A stretch of 64,000 nt of DNA from Boletus sp. NGJ (GCA_019096195.1 JAGTXK010000219.1:744001-808000), one strand, 5' to 3'. Positions 22,459 through 34,301 are shown, numbered from the stretch's first letter. A program made the numbers and translations. Notes: generated from the sequence alone by a model not told the origin.

Positions 22459-25409
22459 TCAGGACGCAGCCTCCGCCTTAATAGTTTCGGTTTCGCGCTC
22501 TGGCTCGCTAGCATTACCAGCCAAACTCAGATCTTGAGTCGAAAACGGTGCGACATCAAACGTATTCGTCGTCGCATACTCGGAGAACGCAAGGCCAGCT
22601 TGATGGACCGAAGGTATCGAATCCTCGGGGGCGACTGAAGTATCCATGTAGTTTAGTCCCCCATATGCATCAGAATTGAAACCGGAAGCTGAGGCGTCCA
22701 GCGCGCCAGCAGGAAATGGATCCTGTTGCAATGCGGCCAACATACTGGAGGTTGTCGGAGTGTGGTTCATAGCATGTTGGGGGCGAGCCTCAGAGGGGTT
22801 GAAGCTCTCTTGCCCAGCCATGGGTGAAAGGGAAAAGAATTGTTGCTGGATTACTGGTTCGACAGAGGCAGCCACGGAATTGGTGGACAAGGCGACATTC
22901 CGCAAGATGTTTACCGCAATCCAGTCACTATGCGTTCATGAGCAATAGTACAATAAGGGGGGGTTCAAGCGGAACTTACTCGAGGAATAATTTCATTATC
23001 TGAAAGGCGCCGAATGCGGGGTCACTCCTGATGGTCTGCCGCAGAATGTTAGATCCAAACAGGACAGTTTGGACAAAAAAAATAAAACTTACAAGATCCC
23101 TCATAACCTGGCTAGTCACATATCCCCAGCGAATGAGTACGCTACGAGGACTCATCGCTCCTCTGTCGTCGCTAGCTCCGATGCGCTGCTCCATGAGTCT
23201 CTCCGTGCACTTATCAGCCCATGCCATCACTTCTCTGACAGGCTCGTTGCTCTTCGCAAGACTATCCATCATCGCAACGAATTCCACCTCGAGAAGCTGG
23301 ACAAGATCTTCGTGCCGGCAGTTGCAAACCAAGGCCGATTGGTTGCGAACAGATTCAAAATCTACCTTCTGCCAAGATCGACGCATCTCAGCGAGCTGTT
23401 TTTGATTGGTGAGAACCGTGTTTAAAGCTTGAGTGACTTGGTAGATGTCCACGAATCGTACTATATCAGGAACGTCAATCGAGCAACGCCTCACCGTCCA
23501 TGTGAATGTACACGTACAGACTAAATGCCCAAAACGTGCCCCCAGCTCAACCTTGGGCTCAACGAACGTGGTCCCGTATCCCTCGAGAGCAAGGAGGAGA
23601 ATTTTCTCCATCTGACTAGCAAGTTGGCGCAAGCTGTTCAAAGAAGCTGTGGGGAGAGGGGAGAGCATCTGCGACCGGAGGAACTCGAGTATTTCCTATT
23701 CATGATTGAGCGGCAGCACACAAGCGGCATGCTGCAGACTTACATCATATACAATCGCATCGGCCTTGGCCATCAGCCCCGCAATCGCGGGTGCATGAAC
23801 AACCTCGCGGTGAGTACCTGTTAAAGTTGACCAGAATCCCCTGAGGTGCATCTCAAATTGATCAAATCGGAAAGCGCGAGCGCTCTCCAGAACTGCATCC
23901 AGGTGGTCTTGGAACCAGCCCCATACTTCTCTCCCTGCAATACACTGGGCGGAAGCGGAACTAGCTCCGATAGCTTCCTCAATGGACGGGAAATGGGGCA
24001 TATGGCGGACTGAGAGATGTTGCTGCGGTTGGACATATTGACCATCAGCATTGGGCGCAAGGGTCAACGTGGGCTGCGGTGCGATGCTGGCCTCCGGTTG
24101 GCTGGCATGTCGACGGATGGGAGTGTGACTGGGGTAAGAGTTACTCCTGGCCAGGACTTGGGCTTGCGACAAAAGGCTGCCCGCCGTCGGTGTCTTGTCG
24201 CTTATATCCTCAAACGTAACGCTGCCTTTGAGATCTCCTGAAAGAACAAGGGAGTTGCGCTTGGAAGCGCTGGACCCTTCAGAATCTTCATCTTCGTCCT
24301 CATCGGATCGCTCCTCGCCCTTGTTTACGTTCTCCCCTGACTCCTGCGCGGCACGAGCGGCGTTGATGGATGACTGACCTGCGTTATTGTTTGACTTGCG
24401 GATGTAATCTTGCAAAAATTCGGCTTCCGCCGAAGTCGCGGGACGAATGCCACAATCTGCCAGAAAAAGACATGATCAATAAAATTTCCGATCAACGTTT
24501 GATGGAGGGTTCTAAGACACGTACAATGATATTTGCTATTCCCGCGAACACCCAGACGCCTTGTTTTGATAGTGGGGAAGCAGAGTCTGATAGCCTTGCC
24601 GAGCGTCGCAGTATTAATGTGAGGGATCTGGTACTGGTCACAAACCCTGCGGTACGAAAAATAGAGGCCCTGGCGTGGTACATTGCCGTCAGGGTAAGGA
24701 GCATAGTTGGCTGTTAGCCTGGAGTGCGAAAGTGTGAGGGCTGGAAGACGCGGAAAGGAAACATAGGAACGCACCAAGCCTGAACGAAAATCTGCTTCGC
24801 TCGATCAGAAGCACTGGTTGTGGTTGCGACCCGTACGTTAGCAGCTAATTTCTGCAGGGCATGATCGGGGCTGATAGACATCCTGCCGAAAACGCCTGCA
24901 GAGTGTCTATGTTCTTGATGATTAGTGGGCATCGGTTGACCGGGCCCATACATGGTAGAATAGTCGGGGGTGTTGCCGAGGAACATGGTGAGATCGTCAG
25001 TTTCGCTCGAGGAGGAATGGACACTCTCTGTATCACGGGGGTAAGGAGAAGCCGCAGCACGGGCCCTGAGATGAGTTTGGCGAATATGCCCCTTGAGCGC
25101 GGGATTAGTCATATTACTGTTTGGAGGAGATTGACAAGGAGACATGTCTGCAGAAGGGAGGGAATATACGGAAGAGTGGCGTACTGGATCGCTGCCGAGG
25201 TAGGCAGAGGAGAGACGGTATGGGTCGTCTGCAGAAGGGGGGATACCGGCTGACATGCGAGGGAGGATGTCCTGGGAGGACTGGGGGCGGGAATTAGGCG
25301 AATGTGTAGAGGAGGATGAGATCGAGCCTGAGCGGGAATGAGGGTGGCTGGGTGGAAAGAAATCAAAGGGGACGTTTGAAGAGATTGTCTGGAGATTTAC
25401 GGCAGCCAT
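22459..25409 (-). CDS. RFX-family transcription factor (Sak1-like)
   Basis: Winged-helix regulator of the RFX family; in fungi these act downstream of protein kinase A in morphogenesis and stress. A Ser-rich N-tail (MAAVNLQTISSNVPFDFFPP) precedes the RFX DNA-binding domain: QAWLTANYAPYPDGNVPRQG (about 24770-24690), LYFSYRRVCDQYQIPHINTA, LGKAIRLCFPTIKTRRLGVR and GNSKYHYCGIRP (about 24545-24450). Then a linker, REVWGWFQDHLDAVLESARA (about 23925-23870) and C-terminal helical blocks LRSQMLSPLPTASL and EDLVQLLEVEFVAMMDSLAK (about 23300-23240) typical of the extended dimerisation region. Ends TETIKAEAAS. About six introns. Converges with BFR1, leaving 286 bp between stops. Confidence 0.9.
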
Positions 25410-27010
25410 GCGAGCAGGGACAGAAAGAGGGTGTTGAGCTGGGGATTGACCGACGCAGCGAATAGGCGGACCAGCCGGTAAAAGGAGAAAGAAAAATGAA
25501 CAGAAGGGGAGTGGAGGGGAGCGAGCGAGCGAGGGATGGGAGGGAGTGGGGGAGATAATAAAGCAGAACTACCCCTACGTAGGCCGAAAGAAAGAAGACA
25601 AGTAGAGAAAGGAGACAAGAGACGAGAGCGCGTGGGGAGGGGAGAGGCAGCGAGTAGCCGTTTTGCAGCTGTGACGAGATCGCAGGGACTAGAGCAGTCG
25701 GTGGTCAAGGCAACGGCTCCCCGTACTCGTCAATGTATGTACCTATCTTTTTTTTTTTTTTTTTTTTTCTTTTTCCCTCGTACCTGCCCTTTATCCCCAC
25801 CGCCCTCTTCCCACACCACCCTTTGTCCTCCGGAACCGCTTTCTCTTCAAATCTCTTCCATGCTGTATCCCCGAATCAACACCGCCAGCAAATACCACTG
25901 TATCGCCTCTCCTCCCATTTTTGTAAATGTATCGTTCGGCACTTGCCCAGCCCAGCGACCCTTGCCCGACGTCGCGGCCGTTCCGGGCGATATCCATTGC
26001 TGATTCGCCACTTCTGATGCGCCTCACAGGGAGTTCCGTTTCACAAAACCCTGAACGATACGGTGGTCTTAATTGATTTGGCAGGGCAGATCAGTCAAGT
26101 CTCATGTACGAATATTTTGACCGTACTAAGGTTGGCTCTCCGCTCCTCGAATAGGCAAGACGACATTCACTTCAGGACCTGTCACAATTTCTCCGCCGAC
26201 ATTAAGTTTCCTCACACGGTCAATGTTCAGAATCTGATGGTCCAGGATGTCTCGGAAATAAATGCAATCCAAATACTGACTCTATGCATCCTGTTTCACT
26301 TGCAAAAGTCCAGGACATTACCAAAGCTGAATCTAGCTCTTTCTTTTGGCTACTTAGCACCATGCTTCTAGTTGTTCACATATTCCCTGGGTTATATCCT
26401 TTTACAGCTGATGAAATATTCTTTCACTGAGTGTACTTACATGATAAAAGTAGTACCATGGTATACAAGCTAATGAGAGCAACCACATTAGCTCATTTCT
26501 TCCCACTTCAAGTAGGTATATGTCAGAACTTGATTATTCACATCTATTGCACTAGAGAACACAGACAAATGCATAATGGGAGGTGGCAGTACAGAGCCAT
26601 TGATGTTTTCAGTGTTGCAAGTGTGGATAAAGAGAACCCAGGAGTAGTAAACCATTCAGTCATAAGTCATCAAGGTGGTTTGTTTAAGCAGACACATTTG
26701 AGAATGCTGAAGCAAAATCATTGGCTATGTTCATCTCAGGTATGACAAGATGTGGGACAGGCACCATTTGCAATGTTGTTCTGTTATGAATATCAAATGG
26801 CATGCCATGCTCCATATTTTGCTGACAACTAGACCAGATTTTGCTCCTGACCAATTTTAAATATGCTCAGTGCTATTGACATTTAATCACTCAAAATTTG
26901 TATCACCAAAAGGTGGGACAGCACGGTACGAGAGCAGAGTAACTTTACATAAGCATGATCGAAGTACGACCTAAGCTGTATTTACAGCGGAGTCGGCCAT
27001 TCATATACCG
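25410..27010. other. 1.6-kb gene-free interval
   Basis: 25410-25740 is purine-rich 5' flank of the RFX gene, with GAGC repeats near 25530. 25748-25850 is a poly-T and pyrimidine-rich tract. From about 26040 the base composition turns AT-rich, and about 26255-26920 contains no CpG at all. No open frame here has codon bias or a recognisable motif. Confidence 0.7.
25748..25768. repeat. Poly-T tract
   Basis: Uninterrupted run of 21 T on the plus strand, followed by C/T-rich sequence. It lies about 340 bp upstream of the RFX start codon and may be a nucleosome-excluding promoter element. Confidence 0.85.
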
Positions 27011-29120
27011 TTACTCGTCTTCCTCTAAGTCAGATTCACCAAATAGACAAGGTCCGTCAAACGTTAGGTCAACGTCTGGCTCAGCTACAGTTGTTCCAAC
27101 AGTAATGGAGAGATAGGATGAATACTGGGTGTGTTTATTCTGGGTGCAATGGATTACCGGAATCGGAGGAAACTCTTGCTGGGTGTCCATGTGAATATAA
27201 GGGTCGGCCTCGCCGCGAGTAGTGGAAGGAGGCCCCGTATCGAATAGCGGCCGAGCAGAGTCGTTGGCCCACGTTGAATCGGGAGATTCGACTGTCATAC
27301 GGCCATCTGCGTTCGGTACTTCCAGCTCCACAATCTCGAGCATAGGAAGGTTTCCGCTGGATGCAACGTTAATATCGTCCGAAGGCTTGTTGTCGATCCT
27401 CGTTTCAGAAGAGGTGGCATCAGAAGAACGCGCATTACATGTGCCTGATCTCTCGGGCGAAACATAGCCTACACCTTCCCTGTCCTTTGTGAAGCTGATT
27501 TCCACAGATTGCACTGCGGGTGGTTCAGGAGGCTTGAGCTTCAAGATTCTGCCGATCGTTTCCCAAGGACGAGGATCAGATAAGAAATCGACCAAGATGC
27601 CGCTCGGTATGTTGTCTTCAGTACTTTCCTGACTCGTCAAGACCCGAATCGAATCACGACCATACTCAGACGGAAATGAGCATCGGAAGTCACTGTTTCC
27701 GGTTAACGAAAGAGTACGGTTGTCGTCACAGTATGTTGTACGGGATAGTCCGAGTTCGAGCTCTTCATCCGAGTCAGTGAATGATGAGATTGTGGATCGA
27801 GTTTCGTCCACGCGGACAGAGTCGTCGCGCATAAAAAAGTTCCGCGATGGCTGACGAATAGAACGTAACAATGATACATCATCACAATCGTCTTCCTCTT
27901 CGGAAAGGTGATCTGATTGTCTGAACCGATTAGCTGCGCAAGGTGAGGCACCAAGGTCGAGAATTGAGTGGTTTGATGACTGCAAACCGGAAAGGAAGGG
28001 AGATGACCAAGGGAGTGGACCGATAGTATCCGCAAATGTATTTGGTTTTTCGGGTGCGTTACCTTCTGTACAAAGGAGCGGACTGGCTCCTGTGAATAAT
28101 CGCGCTCCTGTATATGCTGAATCGTTGAAAGTATTCCAGGATTTTGCATCATGCATCCTAGGAGAGTCGGGCGGTAAAAGGGCACTGTTTGCTGTGGGCT
28201 CATATCCATATCTCGGATTTGGGTTAGTTTCCGGAAGATTTATGTGTTCGTGTTTTGGGATTTGAGGGTATGACACTGGGGGCTCAGAGACGTGCTTCGA
28301 CACTATCTCTGATTGTTGGGTGTCTGGGTCCTGTAAATCAGAGTATGAGTTTTACCGCCAGCGATGACCTTCGACTATTGTACTTCAGGGTCAAAATGAG
28401 CTTTCGTTGGTCGCTTGACTGCCGCAGGAGTGTGCATATGCTCGGTATATGCGGTTTCTTTAAGCTTCGGGACATTGATCCCGATGAAATCCGGTTGTTG
28501 AAGGATGCGGTCAATGGCAGCTCGCATGGACGTATCTTCTCCGTGACTTTGTCAATAGACAGAAGACGAGGAAGAAACCATACACACGATCCAAAATATC
28601 AAGTGCACCAAGAACTTTGGACGGTTTGCTGCGTTGCGTTGTATTGTTCGCCAATGTCGACGAGTACAATCGGTCTCCGCTGAAGACTTTTATTGAAGAA
28701 GTAGCATCCAAGTCCGTGTTAGCGTCACAACGCGCGTGGGCGAGCGTCATCTCTGGCAGAACGGATGAAAGCGTGGGTGTGTTTGGATAAACGCTGTTTG
28801 TTTGCGTTACACATAATGCAGAGGCAAGACGCTGTTTTCCGAAGTGGCACCTTTGTGCACGTCCGACGATGTCCTTTGACTTTGCTCGAGCGGTGTTTCT
28901 GGCAAATGTGTTTCATATGAGACGGTGGTAATGTGTAGTAGAAGAATTGAACCTTTTCCCGCCCATGTAGTTTGCCCCAGCCATTTTCGCCACGTCGTTG
29001 AACCGAAATGACCAATATAAGCCGCAGTGATGCAACTAGAAGTGCACCTATTATGAGTTGGGAGTAGTCTGAATCGTGACAAGTGCGGCACACATGTACA
29101 GGTGGACTTTGAATATGCAT
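27011..29120 (-). CDS. Unrecognised Ser/Asp-rich protein with possible N-terminal membrane segment
   Basis: I do not recognise a family. The large last exon (about 28330-27011) is open for some 440 codons and reads IVSKHVSEPPVSYPQIPKHE through a low-complexity, acidic and Ser-rich region (DHLSEEEDDCDDVSLLRSIR; SSFTDSDEELELGLSRT) to FGESDLEEDE. An intron at about 28388-28333 rejoins it in phase to MRAAIDRILQQPDFIGINV, and another at about 28585-28548 joins LGALDILDRV. The probable first exon starts at 29120 (MHIQSPPVHVCRTC) and has one hydrophobic segment, LIIGALLVASLRLILVISV (about 29060-29005). Exon joining between 28950 and 28860 is uncertain. The layout of a short N-terminus, one membrane helix and a long disordered acidic cytosolic tail resembles fungal single-pass surface proteins. 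It is divergent from the MFS gene. Confidence 0.6.
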
Positions 29121-29200
29121 CCCCGACTGAAAGTACCCAAATTAGTAGTTACTGTGGTTCGCCTCATCAAAAAAAGGGGGGGGAAAGGATGGCATTGGTG

Positions 29201-29316
29201 AACAAACTGTGTTGCATGAAATTGTAAGACGACAGGCGGGAGGCCTGAGCAGACGACGGCACTGATGTGACGAGACGAGCCTGGCCCGAGAGCTTCCCAG
29301 ATTTGAACTCCGAACC
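29201..29316. repeat. Dispersed short repeat, copy 1
   Basis: About 116 bp with clear similarity to 44816-44938: shared blocks include GCATGAAATTGTAAGAC, TGAGCAGAC, GGCACT, TGTGACGAGACGAGCC and AACTCCGAAC in the same order and spacing. Both copies are preceded by a purine-rich stretch. It lies between two divergent genes. Class unknown. Confidence 0.6.
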
Positions 29317-29410
29317 AGTCTGCAAATCTTACGACATTCTGAAATGAGCAACTTAGTGACAGATACTGGGGCACAATTTGGCCCCATTGCCACTGACACG
29401 ATAATTTTCC

Positions 29411-31886
29411 ATGGTATGAATCAATCTGCATTCCGTGCCAGCCATCACTTACTATGTGATCTGTAATAGACATTGGCTGGAAGCTACGAACCTCTCGCAT
29501 CAAGATCTGGGGAGGAACGCGTAGACGCGGAGGAAGGCTCAGCATTCGAAACCTTGCTGGAACGGCGACGCGGAGTCGTGCTTAAAACCCCACACGGGGG
29601 TTCTCTATCCATTCATACTGATGGCGGCTCGTATTCATACTCTTTCGGTCCGCGTGGGGTCACTGGTCTTCTACGCAACCGCTATGCCGCTGGTTGTGTA
29701 ATATTTGCATCCATAGGCGGTCTGTCTTTCGGATATGACCAGGGTGTCATTGCTAATGTCCTTGTAATGAGAGACTTCCTAGCTCGGTGGCCCGTAGGTC
29801 CTTGGGAAAAGGGAATGATGAGTATGTTACCACTTACTCTACAGCATACACCCCGTGAATCTGTTCGTTGCAGCCGCGGCTCTGGAGCTGGGCGCTCTGT
29901 TTGGTGCCCTATCGTCCGGCATTTTTGCAGACAAGTATTCTAGGCAACAGTCTATATTCTTAGCTTCAGGTGAGCGTGGTGACTCTAGGTTTGCTCCTCG
30001 CTCAACGAATCTCGTAAGTTATATTTTGCTTTGGTTCCGGTTTGCAATCTGGTGCTCGTAATCTCAACGATTTGATCATCGGAAGAGCCATCGGTGGGTT
30101 TGGCGTTGGAGCGCTAAGGTAACTCCCCAGGCTTGTTCAAAGTCGCAAATGTTGACACCAAGAAGCATGTTATCCCCGCTTTACATGGCCGAGATTAGCC
30201 CTCCCGAGCTCCGGGGATCACTTTTGGCTATTGAACAACTCGCTATCGTTCTCGGAGTTGTCTTCGGATTCTGGATTGGATTCTTTACCCGTGATAGTAA
30301 GTACAATGCATGATATTTGGCCTAGTCTGATCTAATTCGTCTGGGACACAGTTTCCGGCTCAGCATCTTGGAGAATTCCTCTTGCACTTCAATTTATACC
30401 TGGCCTGTTACTCTGCTTCGGATGCTTCCTTCTCCCACCATCTCCGCGTTTCCTCGTTTTGTGCGGACGGTTGAGTGATGCAACGCGCACTCTTGCGAAG
30501 CTTCGCCTTCGTACACTCGAAGAAGCCGCCCACGACCCTCTTCTCCAGGTATCACAGATTCTTCCAAAATGAACTAAATTGACGTAGTTTTGAGCTCGAA
30601 TTACTGGAAATGCAAGTAAATATCGCTCTCGTTCGACATGGCGGATGTTCCAAGGATCATGGTGGAGTCATGAGTGGCTGGAATGAGCTATTCCATCCAC
30701 AGTATCTCGCTCGGACCCTCATTGGTGTGATGATGATGTTCTTCCAACGTGCGTCGCCATCATTTATTTCCTTGACATATAATATTCACATGCTATCAGA
30801 GTGGAGTGGAATCAATGCACTACTGTACTATGGTCCCACCCTGGTAAGAAATATTGGATTCACAGGAGAGAAAGTTACTCTCCTTGTTGCTGGTGGCATT
30901 GGCATAGTCCAGGCTGTTTCTGTTATACCTGCAATATTATACCTGGATCAATGGGGTGGGTGGCTACCACTGCTGTCCAGCTGGTTCTTGATTCATCATT
31001 TGCAGGACGCAAGCCTCTTCTGAAAGGTAGCAGATGGTCTTTCCTTCAGGTTTGACTCTCACGAGTTGCTTTCCAGGGGGTAGTGTGGTCATGACCATCT
31101 CACATTGCTTGATTGCCATATTGGTATCATAATGTGCCCTTTTTTCTTTGGATTGCTACTGAACAAAGATCCCAAGATTCTTCAATACAAAGATGATTGG
31201 CCTTTGCACCCTGGTGCTGCATGGCTGGCAGTAATGTATGTCCAATCACATCCATGTATGATCTTGTAACTCTCTGATGTGCCCTGGTGGATTGAACAGA
31301 TGTATCTATACTTTCACTGCAGCATATGGAATGAGCTTTGGCCCAATTGGATGGGTCCTTCCAAATGAGATCTTTACATTGTCAATGCGAAGTAAAGGTG
31401 TCTCTCTGTCAACAGCTTCAAACTGGATCAATAACTGTATGTCCTGACCCTTTCCTTTGTTAAAGAATGATATTGATATGTTGATGACAGTTTTAATTGG
31501 TCTTGTCACACCTCCAATGATGGACATCTCCCCAGTGTATGTCTCCATCCCTCCACTTTGTTTTACAGTACATCCTGCACAAGCTTTATAATCATCATCT
31601 TAACCCTTGTCTAGTGCTACATTCATGACCTTTGCATGTGCTTGCTTTATGGCCTTCCTTTGGTCAAGCTGCATTGTGCCTGAGACAGCGAATGTCTCAT
31701 TGGAGGAGATTGATGCTATATTTGACTCCTCAGCTGCTCAAAAAGATCTACAGAGGAAGTTCGAGGTATGTTGTGTATAATATATGTGAGGGTCACTCAA
31801 TATGATGTACTGACCATTGATATTAGCTTGAATATGAGCTTGGAGTACATAACCTGATACAGGATTTAGTGGTAAATTACAGTTGA
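29411..31886 (+). CDS. MFS sugar transporter
   Basis: Twelve-helix plasma-membrane hexose-type permease of the sugar porter family. Motifs in order: GGLSFGYDQGVIANVLVM (about 29718-29770), GRAIGGFGVGAL (about 30082-30116), PLYMAEISPPELRGSLLAIE (about 30178-30236), SASWRIPLALQFIPGLLLC (about 30361-30416), FFQQWSGINALLYYGPTL (about 30741-30840), FGPIGWVLPNEIF and RSKGVSLSTASNWINN (about 31338-31438), and PETANVSLEEIDAIF (about 31679-31722). The first long exon (from 29469) has no early ATG and an upstream in-frame TAG. The best fit is an exon contributing only ATG at 29411-29413, a 55-nt intron ending TAATAG at 29468, then TLAGSYEPLASRS in phase. It ends ELGVHNLIQDLVVNYS. From about 30757 the DNA is nearly free of CpG, yet the coding frame is intact. 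Confidence 0.87.
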
Positions 31887-32076
31887 TATCTGTTATTGCT
31901 GGTGTAGAAATAGCAATGTTTGCCTTTGAGAACATCTTCAAGGATAAGAATCCAGCTTTCAATATGTGTTAGGGAACCTGAAGTTACTCAGTCCACACAC
32001 TGCAGTGACACTTAGTGCAAATGATTATCTTGTATGACTAAATGAATAATGCTGATATTGCTTTTGTGGTTCACCC
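31887..32076. other. CpG-poor 3' flank of the MFS gene
   Basis: 190 bp of AT-rich, CpG-free non-coding DNA, interrupted at 32077 by the older solo LTR. It continues after the LTR at 34251 and, beyond the Ty3 element, at 41173. Confidence 0.6.
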
Positions 32077-32081
32077 TTACA

Positions 32082-34245
32082 TGAAATGTTCACTGTTGAT
32101 ACCTACTATCTATTAACACCCTCTCTATGCTCTTGCACTACCCATAGACAATACATTTGCCTACATTCACCAACCTCCAACCTCACCTCACCTTGCATAC
32201 ATCTACAGTAGTCTCTCATCATATCCTCCCTCATACGATACACCACACCACCGACTACACCCATGTACACTTTCACTAGTCGTACCCTTGTCATATCCCA
32301 CACATATATGATACCAAGTAGCCCCATGGCTAACCCTGGCGTCCATTGCCACCAAGTACAGGCTCATATGCCTATAAACTATACCTCACCCCGTAGACCA
32401 TACCTGATGCTGCGCTCGGTACTCTACACCACTGTGACATGCTTGACACAGCGCTCAGCATTCACACCAAGGATACTAATCAGGAGTCCACCTCCAGATC
32501 CCTTGACTTTCCTGACTGACAGGACTAAACCCCTATCGCCATTGATCCTCGGTCCACCGTAGATCACCTCCGACAGTACTCACATACCATCACCAAGTAC
32601 TGATCAGTGAAACGATCACGGACGATATCACCTATTTATTAGCACCCCCATCTACACTTTCGCACTACCTACAGACGATACACTCGCCCATCCCCACCAA
32701 CCTCCCTCCTAGCCTCACCTCGCATACACCTAGAGTAGTCACTCATCGTACCCGCCCCCATATGATACACCACATCACCGCACTACACCCATGTACGCTT
32801 TCACTAGCAGTACCCTAGTCGTATCCCGTTACACTACGACACCAAGTAGCCTCACGGCTAAACCCCAGCCTCACGGCCACAAGCAAGGCCCGCACGCCTA
32901 TAAACTACGCCTCCCCCTGTGGACCTACCTGATGCAGCGCTCGGTAGCCACACCACGTGACATAACGCTGTACGATGACAGAAACCCCCTCTGTCACGTA
33001 TACGCTCGTTACACGCACGTCACCCGTAGACAGTACCTGACGCAGAGCTCGGTACGCTACACAAGTACTAATCAGGAGCTCGCCTCCAGATCCTCGAACT
33101 CCCCGCTCGACCCCGATCCCCGGCTCACGCCACGGATCACCCCGACGCCATCCCACAATACCGCCACCAAGTACTAATCAAGCCCACGCTAGATTAACCC
33201 AAGTACTGATCAGGCGAACGTCAGATCACAAGACCTAGACAAGACCCGATCTATCACCCGATACGATCCTCGTCTCGATACCAGATCCAACGATCACCCT
33301 ATGCGATGCCTTACGCATCACTCTTTCATTTCCTTCCTCGCTTCCATTCCTATCTATTAGTTCCCCCTTAGGATATATCACACGTAGCCACGCCTAGAGC
33401 ATTCCGGACTACCTTTCACTTACATGCGCATACCACACGCATCTCATTCCACCCTTTCTCCCTTTTGCCATTGGACACTAACATTTCCCCGTTCCTGTGA
33501 TGTCATACCCAGTACCCTACGACGTCATAGCATAGCACGGTCCGTGCGCCACTACCGGTAGTATATAAGTAGCCGGTAGAGTACCATGTTTCCCCTAGCC
33601 TTGAAATTGCCTTTCTCTCTGTCGCATATTGCTTTAGTTAGCAACGCTTCAGATATTAGGTTTAGGTTTCTTTCTTCTTGTTCGTTGCAAGTTCCTTTCA
33701 ATCAGGCAATGCTAGATCAACAAATTATTTATAGGGTATACATTCTGAATGCTCCAAACCATCCCAAGTTCCCAACCAGAACCATCCGAGCATTCCAAAT
33801 ATTCCAAGCATCCTGACTGGAACCACCCCTAGAACCCTCCGGAAGCCCTACACCTATGCAACACCTCATGCATTACCCTTCTATTTCCCCTTTCGCCTCT
33901 ATCTATTAGTTTCCTTTGATATATCACAATGTAGCTGCATCTAGAATGCTCCGGACTACATTCCACTTACATGCGCATACCACACGCATCTCATTCCTCC
34001 TTTAAATACTTTCACCATTGGACACTAATGCTTTCTCATTCCTGATGATGTCATATCCAGTACCTACAATGTCACAGCACTGCATGGTCCATGCACTGCT
34101 ATCAGTAGTATATAAGTAGCTGGTAGTTACACCCTGTTTCGCTTAGTCTTGAAATTGCCTTTCTCTCTCTCGCACATTACCTTTGAGGTAACGCTTGAGA
34201 TATTAGGTCTAGGTTTCATCTTTTGTTTGTTGCTTGTTCCTTTCA
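32082..34245 (+). mobile_element. Older solo LTR (TG...CA), split by a younger copy of the same LTR
   Basis: LTR-retrotransposon relic of about 1066 bp in two parts, 32082-32607 and 33706-34245. It begins TGAAATG and ends TTTCA. It is flanked by a perfect 5-bp target duplication TTACA (32077-32081 and 34246-34250). It aligns along its length with the inserted copy 32608-33700 but has far fewer CpG, with TG or CA in their place. Internal TATATAAG promoter element at 34109-34116. No internal coding region remains, so it is a solo LTR formed by recombination. Family probably Ty3/gypsy, given termini like the nearby element. Confidence 0.85.
32608..33700 (+). mobile_element. Younger solo LTR nested in the older copy
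   Basis: 1093-bp solo LTR beginning TGAAACG and ending TTCCTTTCA, flanked by a perfect 5-bp target duplication ATCAG (32603-32607 and 33701-33705). CpG-rich, strongly C-biased on the plus strand, with TATATAAG at 33562-33569. It lies within the older copy of the same LTR, which resumes right after the duplication (GGCAATGCTAGATCA against GGCGAACGTCAGATCA in the young copy). No coding content. Confidence 0.88.
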
Positions 34246-34250
34246 TTACA

Positions 34251-34301
34251 CTTGTAACAGAATCTCTGTTTTCTAAATGCACCACAAACAATCTGAGCTG
34301 G
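34251..34301. other. Host sequence between LTR insertions
   Basis: Short CpG-free host segment between the target duplication of the older solo LTR and that of the Ty3 element. It was once contiguous with 31887-32081 and with 41173 onward. Confidence 0.6.

Noticed and set aside
29201-29316. tRNA-derived SINE
   Set aside because: The minus strand of copy 1 has GTTCAAATC, which fits a B box, but copy 2 lacks it and no A box is present at the right distance.
33302-34245. Small non-autonomous element with two 390-bp LTRs
   Set aside because: The two similar segments are better explained as the 3' parts of one solo LTR nested in an older copy, since both perfect target duplications fit that model.
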